Assembly: GCA_964455375.1 (NCBI GenBank)
Contig: CAYVXE010000076.1
Span: 1-21,469, forward strand
Length of the DNA: 21,469 nucleotides
Reading direction: 5' to 3'
Origin: CAYVXE01 sp964455375
GTDB lineage: Bacteria > Zhuqueibacterota > Zhuqueibacteria > Oceanimicrobiales > Oceanimicrobiaceae
The notes beneath the pieces are model-generated. The model did no database searches, was not told the origin of the DNA, and saw nothing but the letters and a program-made list of their open reading frames with translations. Numbering within the stretch: the first letter of the stretch is position 1; each line of letters opens with the position of its first letter. Shown here piece by piece: positions 1-6,789 of the stretch. The position numbers were made by a program, and so were the translations under genes.

Positions 1-856
1 GAAAGTACTGACTGTCGTGCTCGCCAAAATCTCCCTTCTCGCCGGTGGGATGACAGCCAAAGCAAGCCGTACTTGCATACGCATATCCAGTCATACCCCC
101 ATGTTTATCATCCATTTTAGGTTGTGTATGTTCATGACAATTCAAACAGGAAAATTCAGTAAAGGTCGCTGAATTTGCATGACATTCACTACAATCGTTC
201 CAGGTACCGTCATGCGAACCTGTAAACACGGGGAAAAACGTGTCATGATTTGCCAAAAATGCCGGTTGCCAGCCGCTCATTTCATGACATTCCTGACAAT
301 TAGTTGAAAAGGAATTAGAAACATGATTCGGATTTGCTGTTGAGAGGTAATCACTTTGATGACAGCCGATGCAGTCCGTTGTCTGCAATGCGAAGTCACC
401 TTGCAACTGGTTTCTATGACAGCTTTCACAATCCACCAGAGCATGTTTTCCAACCATGGGGAATTGGGTATTGGCATGAATGGCTATATTATCTAAAATT
501 TCCCAACCTTTAAAGGAATGACATTCGGAACAATCATTGCCCATTTTTGCTTCATGAACATCTTCATGGCAGGAAAAACAATTCTGACTTATCTTCCGGA
601 AATCCTCAACATTATGGCAGGATTGACAGGCGACCTCCTGATGCCTGTCCCGCAATGGGAAATCTGTCCTATCGTGATTGAATCGAATCGCATGCCAGGA
701 TGTGGAAACATGACATGTTTCGCAGACCAGATTCTTTTGCTTATGGGGATTTTCCTGTGCAAAAACGCAGGCAGTTGTTACAAAAAACATCCCTTCTAAT
801 AAGAAACAACTCAAGAATAGTTTTATCATGCAGTTTGCAAGTCGTTTGCAATTCAT
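1..856 (-). CDS. Multiheme c-type cytochrome, partial (C-terminus beyond window)
   Basis: The frame opens at an ATG at 856 (MNCKRLANC) and is still open at base 1, giving 285 visible residues. A second ATG at 829 (MIKLFLSC) would begin a shorter and more typical signal peptide, so the start is uncertain; the ATG at 856 sits just after a GGTGAAAG stretch like the one before the upstream cytochrome gene. After a secretion signal ending near AQEN there are ten CxxCH heme motifs: CETCH, CQSCH, CFSCH, CSECH, CESCH, CIGCH, CQECH, CSECH, CLNCH and CFGCH. They are grouped in threes, with FPxxGKHxxVxC before the first heme of a group and a Trp after the third, the same module as in the 20-heme protein upstream. 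The gene lies 26 bp after that gene, so the two are probably cotranscribed. It is a periplasmic or surface electron carrier. The partner and total heme number cannot be judged because the C-terminus is missing. Confidence 0.85.
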   Translation of the reverse strand, partial: MNCKRLANCMIKLFLSCFLLEGMFFVTTACVFAQENPHKQKNLVCETCHVSTSWHAIRFNHDRTDFPLRDRHQEVACQSCHNVEDFRKISQNCFSCHEDVHEAKMGNDCSECHSFKGWEILDNIAIHANTQFPMVGKHALVDCESCHRNQLQGDFALQTTDCIGCHQSDYLSTANPNHVSNSFSTNCQECHEMSGWQPAFLANHDTFFPVFTGSHDGTWNDCSECHANSATFTEFSCLNCHEHTQPKMDDKHGGMTGYAYASTACFGCHPTGEKGDFGEHDSQYF

Positions 857-882
857 TCTTTCACCATTGTTATCGAATTAAC

Positions 883-2541
883 TCATTTTTTATTTCCATG
901 ACATCCAATACACCTCCTGTCCAGACCACGAAAAAGAACAAAAGCCGTCTGGTTGCCTTTTCTTACTTTGTGACATGCTGCACAAGGTACTTTTTCATGT
1001 GCGCCATTTAAATGAAACAATGCATCGCGATTATGATCAAATGTTAAACTTTCCCATGCCGAAGGCGTATGACATTTGTCACATGTTTTTTTCGGTTTAA
1101 TCAGTTTGAACTGTCCCACATGCGGATCTTTGTGGCAGGTTCGGCATGCCGTTTTGATCGGTTTGAAAAGAATTCGTTCACTGCTTGTTCCGGCATCGAT
1201 GGTTTTGTGGCACTGGCGACACTGCACTTGGCGATGTTTACCCACCAATAAAAATCTCGATGTGCTGTGGTCAAATTTTGTGTCACTCCAGTCAGATGTC
1301 TGGTGGCAGGTTTCGCATCCGCCAAGTCGAATTTGAGCGGCAAACTGACCTTTGTGAACATCTTCATGACAGCTCTTACACGTTGTTTCTGCAAAATCAA
1401 ACATCCTCCCACGGGCGCCCTGTGCAAATTTACCTTCAGAGTGGCAGGCAATACACGGAATCGCCAGGTGTGCGCCGGTCAAAGGGAAATCGGTTTTACC
1501 GTGTTCTGCCACATCAAATTTTGCGGGGACAAATCCAAAAACAGTGTGACAGCTTTCACAACGTCCGCTGTCTTTCCGGTCAGCCAACTGGCCGAAATGC
1601 GCATCGCGATGGCAGTCTGTGCAATTGGCAAAACGCAGTTTTCTTTTCATATCACCGCCTCTATGACACTTTTCACAAGCGACCTGTTTGTGCAAACCAC
1701 GCAACGGAAACTGCGTCAAAGAATGATTAAATGCCCCCTGCGAAATACGCTGCCATCCTCCTGCACTATGACATTTTGTACAATTTACTCCGAATTGGCC
1801 CCGATGGATATCTGTGTGGCACGCCGAACAATTACGAAATTTCAGCCCCGTGAACTTGGTATAAACCCTGGCTTTTTTTTGATTCCTGCTTTCATCAAAT
1901 ACGGGTTTATGACACTTCGCACAATCCACTGTTTTGTGCTTTCCTGTGAGTTTAAATTTAGCCATCTCATGAGTGAATTTCGCTGCCGGTTTCCAGCCAT
2001 TAAAACGATGACATTGAACACAATCGGTTGGCAACTGACCTTGATGTTCGTTTGCATGGCAACTCAGGCAAGGTGTGTCAAGACCAAGAAAAGTATTTTT
2101 TAGATCAATTTTTGTATTTAATGACTTCAAATCTGTTTTTATATTTTTGGGTTGATGACATTGCCGGCATTTTTGATTCTCATGTTTACCCAAGAGCTTG
2201 TAACCCGCTTCAATGTGGTCGAACTTTTCCATGCCGCTGGGCCAGTAAATCAATTTAAAGTTGCTTCCATTGTGCTCCATGTGACATTCAGCACAATCTT
2301 TGGATTGCTTCTTTGTTACATAAAAATGGTATCCGCTGCCGGCATTAACTGCTTCTGTAATTTCCTTGTGACAACCAAGACACTTCTTGTTCTCTGGACC
2401 ACCGCCAAGTGTATGACATTTTGTACAATTCTCCATGCCTTCTAAAGTCGTATGTGGTTTGGATAATTTACCCGGAGAAATCTGGGCGCTCCCGTTTGTC
2501 ACCAAAACTGCAAAAACAACAAAGACTAAAAATCGCTTCAT
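883..2541 (-). CDS. 20-heme c-type cytochrome built of three-heme modules
   Basis: This 552-residue protein has an N-terminal signal peptide (MKRFLVFVVFAVLVTNGSA) and exactly 20 CxxCH motifs, starting near residues 39, 54, 83, 125, 158, 174, 207, 238, 254, 289, 307, 328, 363, 388, 409, 441, 466, 487, 520 and 544. From residue 125 on they form five full modules and one partial module of about 80 residues. In each, a G-x-H-x4-C-x2-CH heme is followed by a CxxCH-xDxHxGQ heme, then a third heme with a nearby Trp and FDH. I chose the ATG at 2541 because it starts the signal peptide; a GTG at 2586 in the same frame would add 15 hydrophilic residues overlapping the upstream gene. The architecture resembles cytochrome c3-like multiheme conduits. 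Its place in an operon with a membrane cytochrome b and a flavoprotein suggests it takes electrons from (or gives them to) the membrane and carries them through the periplasm. The redox partner is unknown. Confidence 0.9.
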   Translation of the reverse strand: MKRFLVFVVFAVLVTNGSAQISPGKLSKPHTTLEGMENCTKCHTLGGGPENKKCLGCHKEITEAVNAGSGYHFYVTKKQSKDCAECHMEHNGSNFKLIYWPSGMEKFDHIEAGYKLLGKHENQKCRQCHQPKNIKTDLKSLNTKIDLKNTFLGLDTPCLSCHANEHQGQLPTDCVQCHRFNGWKPAAKFTHEMAKFKLTGKHKTVDCAKCHKPVFDESRNQKKARVYTKFTGLKFRNCSACHTDIHRGQFGVNCTKCHSAGGWQRISQGAFNHSLTQFPLRGLHKQVACEKCHRGGDMKRKLRFANCTDCHRDAHFGQLADRKDSGRCESCHTVFGFVPAKFDVAEHGKTDFPLTGAHLAIPCIACHSEGKFAQGARGRMFDFAETTCKSCHEDVHKGQFAAQIRLGGCETCHQTSDWSDTKFDHSTSRFLLVGKHRQVQCRQCHKTIDAGTSSERILFKPIKTACRTCHKDPHVGQFKLIKPKKTCDKCHTPSAWESLTFDHNRDALFHLNGAHEKVPCAACHKVRKGNQTAFVLFRGLDRRCIGCHGNKK

Positions 2542-2563
2542 ATTCCGGCTTTCACCAAATGCA

Positions 2564-3433
2564 TCAAAAAATCCACCTGTACCCAAATAGAATTGTCACG
2601 GCAATATGAACAAACATGATAATGATCATCACATAAGCAAAAGGTTTATGTGCTACATGCCAGTAGTGGAAAAGAGGCTTAATGGAAGATAACAAAGACA
2701 TCTTCCGCATGAGCAAAGACTTTTCTCTGATAAGCTCGAGAACGTGATCTGCTTTTTCCATGGGAATATTTCGTTGGGATAAAATATTCCGGCGAATCTG
2801 TCGAATTTTGAATGGCCGAATTAAATCGTTTACAAAAACGTAAATTAATAACGACAGTCCTTTGCGAGTCTGATTTTCATTGACTAAGGACAACTTTTTT
2901 ATTTCAGTCAGAACATTTTCGCTTAATCGGTAGTCCTCAGCCAAAGATTTTGTCAACACCATGTTTTGTTCATCCATTTGGCGTAATGTCAATTCATCAC
3001 CGCTTAATGCTCGTGGAATTTGCACATACAAATACCTGCCGATAAAACCGCTGAGCATAACAGCGATCATTGAATAATAGCTTACAGCCACAATACCACC
3101 AAACTTAAACGATGTGTGCAGGGTGACAAAAATCGGCCCCATCACGCCAAAGAAAATGTGGATATTTAACCAGTGACGTATTTTGCCGAAACGAAGTCCG
3201 AATTTCTGTCGTTTACGGAGCGAGTACAAAAATAAAAGCAGCATCATACTGCTACCTAAAATGCCTAAACCGTGCCCCCATTTGCCACCTGGTTTTAGTA
3301 ACAGATGCAGTGATGAATGCGGACGCAGTTCCAAGGGTGCGGTGTAATAATGAATTCCTTTCACCAGAACAGCGCCAACCAGTAAAAGACCGGCAGAATA
3401 CAGCACAATCAACGACAACCGATTCAAACTCAA
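2564..3433 (-). CDS. Membrane b-type cytochrome with about five membrane segments
   Basis: This 289-residue integral membrane protein has hydrophobic segments at about 7-26, 54-70, 88-106, 112-135 and 264-284. A hydrophilic stretch at about 140-250 lies between the last two. His92 and His106 lie on one helix, and His262 and His276 (14 apart) pair similarly; His54, His87, His256 and His259 are further candidates. This fits two b-type hemes. The start is a TTG directly after the TAG stop of the upstream flavoprotein, with GGAGAG six bases before it. The C-terminus ends 22 bp before the 20-heme cytochrome start. I cannot assign a named family. Position between a cytoplasmic-side flavo-iron-sulfur protein and periplasmic multiheme proteins supports a transmembrane electron-transfer subunit that either crosses electrons directly or exchanges them with menaquinone. 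Confidence 0.75.
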   Translation of the reverse strand: MSLNRLSLIVLYSAGLLLVGAVLVKGIHYYTAPLELRPHSSLHLLLKPGGKWGHGLGILGSSMMLLLFLYSLRKRQKFGLRFGKIRHWLNIHIFFGVMGPIFVTLHTSFKFGGIVAVSYYSMIAVMLSGFIGRYLYVQIPRALSGDELTLRQMDEQNMVLTKSLAEDYRLSENVLTEIKKLSLVNENQTRKGLSLLIYVFVNDLIRPFKIRQIRRNILSQRNIPMEKADHVLELIREKSLLMRKMSLLSSIKPLFHYWHVAHKPFAYVMIIIMFVHIAVTILFGYRWIF

Positions 3434-4738
3434 CTATCTCTCTCCAAATTTCTTAACAATACTCACGCCCATATTCTGCAGAAATGCGGTCGGTAACACG
3501 CCACCGATAAAAATGAACACATAATCATTTTTCAATTCAAACTGTTCATCCCCTCTTGTCAATCGCACTGACTCTCTTTGAATTTCCAGGACATTCGATT
3601 CAAGCAGGACATTCACACGATCATGCCGCATGGCGTTTTCAATCCGCTGTTGATTTTTTTCTTTGATTCGGCTGAAGACATTTTTGCGGTAAGAAAGCGT
3701 CACATCCGTACCTCTTTGTTCTGAAAGTGCCAGGGCTGCCTCAATTGCGCTGTCACCGCCACCCACAACCAGAATTTTCTTTTTCAAATACTGAGCCGGT
3801 TCCAGCAAACGATAAACTACTTTCGAGCTTTTTTCTCCCGGCACTCCAAGTTTCCTTGGCGTTCCTCGGCGCCCGATGGCCAGCAGTACCCGTTGCGCTC
3901 TCCATTGATTTTGCGTCGTCGTAATGGTAAAATATCCGTTGCTCCTTTGCACTGACTCCACCCGCTCTTTGGTGTGGATACTCAATCCGGTTTTTCTGAT
4001 CACTTCATGCCACAGACCAAGCAAATCTTCTTTTACAATTTCCCGAACTTTCACTTTACCATACAGGGGAATGTCCATGGGTTGCGTCATAACCAGTTTT
4101 TGCCGGGGATAACTTAAAATTGTGCCGCCAATATCGTCTTGTTCCAGCGTTACGGATCGTAGTCCCAATTTTTGTGCCTCCAGAGAAGCACTTAAGCCCG
4201 CAGGGCCGGCGCCGATTATCGCCACATCATAAACATCAGGATTTTGAGTTTGGATTGTTTCACTCATGTAGTCAAGCGCTTCGCATCCCTGTATCACGGC
4301 ATTTCGTATCAATCCCATTCCGCCCAACTCACCAGCGATAAAAATGCCCGGTACATTAGTTTCAAAATTCGGTTTCAAAAATGGCAGTTCCACGCCCCGG
4401 CGTTCCGAGCCAAATACCAAGGAGATGGCCTCCACAGGACAGGCAGCCTCACAAGCCCCATGCCCGATACACTTTGTGGGAGACACCAGTGTTGCGCTAC
4501 CATTTAAAACACCAAGTATTTCACCTTCAGGGCAAGGAGGCACACACGCAGCCGTACCGATACATTTTGTCGGATCGATGACCGGATGCAGTGACAAAGG
4601 TTCAGTTAAACCCTTGCTTACAGATTCATGCAATCGCCGCTCAGCCTTCTGTTTTTGTTTGGTGTTTTTGTAGATATATAAACCGGGAATCAATACTACA
4701 ATCGCCGCTGTCACCCCATAGGTGATGGTTTCAATCAT
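3434..4738 (-). CDS. Membrane-anchored ferredoxin/FAD/NAD(P) oxidoreductase (thioredoxin-reductase-like fold)
   Basis: The 434 residues comprise an N-terminal membrane anchor (about 7-23), a double ferredoxin-like domain (about 55-105), an FAD-binding domain beginning at VAIIGAGPAGL (172-182), and an NAD(P)-binding segment at VVGGGDSAIEA (about 324-334). The fold order resembles thioredoxin-reductase-like flavoproteins, but the redox-active CxxC of true thioredoxin reductases is absent. Both ferredoxin motifs lack the second cysteine: C59-IGT-AA-C65-x3-C69-P and C90-IGH-GA-C96-x3-C100-P. The clusters may therefore be three-Cys ligated. I recall this substitution in related FAD/ferredoxin fusions but cannot check it here. 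It is the first gene of an operon with a membrane cytochrome b and two multiheme cytochromes, so it probably moves electrons between NAD(P)H or a soluble carrier and that chain. A candidate sigma54 promoter precedes it. Confidence 0.85.
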   Translation of the reverse strand: MIETITYGVTAAIVVLIPGLYIYKNTKQKQKAERRLHESVSKGLTEPLSLHPVIDPTKCIGTAACVPPCPEGEILGVLNGSATLVSPTKCIGHGACEAACPVEAISLVFGSERRGVELPFLKPNFETNVPGIFIAGELGGMGLIRNAVIQGCEALDYMSETIQTQNPDVYDVAIIGAGPAGLSASLEAQKLGLRSVTLEQDDIGGTILSYPRQKLVMTQPMDIPLYGKVKVREIVKEDLLGLWHEVIRKTGLSIHTKERVESVQRSNGYFTITTTQNQWRAQRVLLAIGRRGTPRKLGVPGEKSSKVVYRLLEPAQYLKKKILVVGGGDSAIEAALALSEQRGTDVTLSYRKNVFSRIKEKNQQRIENAMRHDRVNVLLESNVLEIQRESVRLTRGDEQFELKNDYVFIFIGGVLPTAFLQNMGVSIVKKFGER

Positions 4739-4794
4739 GTTTTCGACTCAACTTTTTAAGGGGAACACTATAACCTAAATTAGACACCTTTCTA

Positions 4795-4810
4795 TGCAAA
4801 TTATGTACCA
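4795..4810 (-). promoter_or_regulatory. Candidate sigma54 (-24/-12) promoter of the flavoprotein-multiheme operon
   Basis: Read on the minus strand the site is TGGTACA-TAAT-TTGCA. The sigma54 consensus is TGGCACR-N4-TTGCW, so the invariant GG and GC are present at the right spacing, with a mismatch at C4 (T). Transcription would start near 4784, about 45 bp before the ATG at 4738. It faces the correct gene and lies just beyond the terminator of the nap-HAO operon. A TCGGCA hexamer identical to the half-site upstream of the nap promoter lies at 4823-4828. This is a sequence match only. Confidence 0.6.
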
Positions 4811-4888
4811 GTAATTTATTCATCGGCAAGTGTCTCTATTTTCTATAAAGTTACACCTAATTAGCAATAATCAGGAGGACTTAGAGAC

Positions 4889-4933
4889 ATGTGCAAATTG
4901 TGCACAAATTGTGCAATTGCGTTACGATATTGA
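4889..4933 (+). CDS. Possible 14-residue cysteine-rich mini-ORF
   Basis: On the plus strand AGGAGG (4873-4878) is followed after 10 bases by an ATG. The frame reads MCKLCTNCAIALRY and stops at TGA (4931-4933). The three cysteines are spaced C-x2-C-x2-C. About 70 bp downstream is a hairpin with a T-run on this strand too, so a short transcript of roughly 200 nt is possible; TATAAA at 4845-4850 could be a -10 element, with no good -35. The GTGC repeats in this stretch coincide with the Cys codons, so the repeat could alternatively be a protein-binding site and the ORF chance. I do not recognise the peptide, and nothing on the plus strand follows it that it could attenuate. Confidence 0.25.
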   Translation: MCKLCTNCAIALRY

Positions 4934-5003
4934 AGTTGACCAGAATGGATATCGTGGCTGGTATTTATACGATTACATGTAATAAAAAGGTGAATCGATT
5001 CAA

Positions 5004-5043
5004 AAAAAATGCCGCCTGTATGAGGGATCAAGCGGCATTTTTT
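5004..5043. terminator. Strong bidirectional intrinsic terminator after the HAO-like gene
   Basis: AAAAAATGCCGC (5004-5015) pairs perfectly with GCGGCATTTTTT (5032-5043) around a 16-base loop. On the minus strand the GC stem is followed by eight T residues, and the hairpin starts 19 bp after the stop of the HAO-like gene, so it ends the nap-HAO operon. On the plus strand six T residues follow the stem, so it could also stop a plus-strand transcript. Confidence 0.9.
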
Positions 5044-5062
5044 AACAACGATTCTTACAGAA

Positions 5063-6760
5063 CTAATATCCGGACGAACCTGATTTATAGCGTTCTGCAC
5101 GTGTCTTTGAGCGTTTAAAATTCCAGTCCCTTTTTACATGTTTGCCATCGGGTTTGTAAAATTTGCCAGCAGGCGGTTTTTGTTTCACAGCTTGATCGAG
5201 CATAGCCTTTGTATCGATATCGTTGCGATTTTTGTAAAGATCGAAAACGTCCTGGGTATCGAATTCCGTTCCCAAATAATAATCTTTTTTCTCGTAACGT
5301 TTCTCCCACAGGTTCCACTGCTCTTCCGATAGCAGATTTCGTTCATAAGCCGCTTTCACATTTTTCCGGACTTCTTCCCAATAGCCTGGATTATTTTTGT
5401 AGATAAATGGCGTCAGGTTGACTCTCGTATTCACTCCCCAGGCATTTCCCGGCAAATCATAAATTGCAAACGGTACGAATTTGGACGGATGATTGGAATT
5501 GACCCATTCCTGTGCTTCCTTATACCCGGCATCGGCGGCGAATTTCATTAGATTAACCACATCCTCCTGAATTTCCCAGATGCCGTGCCATTGGGTGAAA
5601 TCGGCGCCCATCATTTCCGCACCATGCCGGAAACGCCGTCCTTCATGATGCCAGGCCTTGTACAACAAATGTTCCGGATCTTCATCCCAACCATTTAACA
5701 CCGGATTGGACAAAAATTTATTATCCGCTTCGATACGATCAACCACACCATCTTTGGTCATTTTACTCACCCAATCAACAAAAAAACGTCTGATTTCATT
5801 ATATTGCAGATTGACCAAATCCGCGGTTAGAAAATACGTTTCATAAAAATCCGGTGCGTGACAGCTTGCGCAGATAGACTCCATCCGCTGCCGCTTTTTC
5901 TCCCAGGTACCGAGATTTTCTTGATCCCAGACGGTACGAAAACTCCAGGGCGCCTGCGATTCCCACGCTAACCTGGCGCTGACGTCATGTGTCATGGGCT
6001 GCTTTTCGTTGCCATCCATGTGGCAGGTGGTACAAACCGGAGCTTCGATGGGAATTTCCTCGTTATCTTGTGTTGAGTAATTCATATCCCAATTTTTGCC
6101 CCTTGCCTTAAAGATATTCCCATGCTTGGATTCATTGTAAATTTCAATATGCGGATGGTCAGGACCCAGATGACACTCGCCACAAGTTTCCGGCTGTCTG
6201 GCCACTTCAAGTGAAAAGGAATGCTTCGTATGACAAACATCGCATTCACCCACACTTTTATCCGGCCAGATATTGCCAATGTTGTGACATTCCTCGCACC
6301 CGTTTCGTGTGGCAATGGGAAACTCGAACACGGATCGGTCTGCATTTTTAAGCAGCCAGAATTGATGCGCATGTTTACTGTTGGCAAACTCTTTCACTTC
6401 ATCCTCATGGCAATTGGCACAATCTTTCGGGGTTGGATGCCGGGCAACAGGAATGTCACTTTCCGGACAATAGAATGCATCCCATTCGTCTTTTTCCGTT
6501 CCGTGACATTCAATACAGCCGATTCCCTGCTCAGCGTGTTTACTCATTTTCCATTGTCTGATGGAGCCAACCGACATGTTTTCTTTTTCATGACAAGAAA
6601 TACATTGCTTTGTCACCCCGGTTATTTCAATCTCCGGTTTTTCCTTGGCTGTATTTTTCATTTCTACTCCGGCCACAATCACCAGCGTGACCACGAGGAG
6701 AACGCTAAATATTCCAATCAACCATTTTTGCCCGGTCAGGACATCTGTTTTATTGCTCAT
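5063..6760 (-). CDS. Octaheme cytochrome of the hydroxylamine oxidoreductase (HAO) family, membrane anchored
   Basis: This 565-residue protein has an uncleaved-looking N-terminal membrane helix (about 12-32) and eight CxxCH motifs at residues 53, 82, 114, 155, 173, 193, 243 and 297, followed by a heme-free C-terminal half. The sixth motif lies in CGECHLGPDHP with IYNESKHG just after it, a signature I associate with the octaheme HAO family. The family includes hydroxylamine and hydrazine oxidases, and reductive members thought to reduce nitrite or hydroxylamine to ammonium. Oxidative HAO needs a Tyr cross-linked to the active-site heme. The C-terminal region where I expect it reads GADFTQWHG (385-393), with Phe rather than Tyr; without an alignment this is tentative. 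It is the last gene of the nap-Rieske-cytochrome b operon, 29 bp after cytochrome b, with a good AAGGAG site before its ATG. Context favours a reductive role fed by the Rieske/b pair. Confidence 0.88.
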   Translation of the reverse strand: MSNKTDVLTGQKWLIGIFSVLLVVTLVIVAGVEMKNTAKEKPEIEITGVTKQCISCHEKENMSVGSIRQWKMSKHAEQGIGCIECHGTEKDEWDAFYCPESDIPVARHPTPKDCANCHEDEVKEFANSKHAHQFWLLKNADRSVFEFPIATRNGCEECHNIGNIWPDKSVGECDVCHTKHSFSLEVARQPETCGECHLGPDHPHIEIYNESKHGNIFKARGKNWDMNYSTQDNEEIPIEAPVCTTCHMDGNEKQPMTHDVSARLAWESQAPWSFRTVWDQENLGTWEKKRQRMESICASCHAPDFYETYFLTADLVNLQYNEIRRFFVDWVSKMTKDGVVDRIEADNKFLSNPVLNGWDEDPEHLLYKAWHHEGRRFRHGAEMMGADFTQWHGIWEIQEDVVNLMKFAADAGYKEAQEWVNSNHPSKFVPFAIYDLPGNAWGVNTRVNLTPFIYKNNPGYWEEVRKNVKAAYERNLLSEEQWNLWEKRYEKKDYYLGTEFDTQDVFDLYKNRNDIDTKAMLDQAVKQKPPAGKFYKPDGKHVKRDWNFKRSKTRAERYKSGSSGY

Positions 6761-6789
6761 ATTTCACTCCTTCACATAAATAATAGAAT

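Larger units (their letters stand above)
4739..5062. other. Intergenic control region between the two respiratory operons
   Basis: This 324 bp stretch separates the 3' end of the HAO-like gene from the flavoprotein gene. It contains the bidirectional terminator (5004-5043), a plus-strand mini-ORF with a strong ribosome-binding site (4889-4933), a cluster of GTGCAAATT-like repeats (4891-4920) that includes the palindrome TTGTGCACAA, a TCGGCA hexamer (4823-4828), and the candidate sigma54 promoter (4795-4810). Longer open frames here run through the terminator hairpin or into antisense of the HAO-like gene and are not credible genes. Confidence 0.7.

Noticed and set aside
1267..2103. 278-codon open frame on the plus strand
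   Set aside because: It is antisense to the 20-heme cytochrome, has no family resemblance, and exists because heme-motif codons rarely give stops on the opposite strand.
1..2450. Regularly spaced TGACA/TGGCA-type motifs on the plus strand that resemble a repeat or CRISPR-like array
   Set aside because: They are the antisense of CxxCH heme codons (TGYxxxxxxTGYCAY) in two multiheme cytochrome genes; spacing varies and the intervening sequence is coding.
2542..2586. Upstream GTG start adding 15 residues to the 20-heme cytochrome
   Set aside because: The extension is not hydrophobic, overlaps the preceding gene, and pushes the signal peptide inward; the ATG at 2541 begins a normal signal.
4861..5100. 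79-codon minus-strand frame in the intergenic region
   Set aside because: It runs straight through the strong terminator hairpin and begins inside the HAO-like coding sequence.
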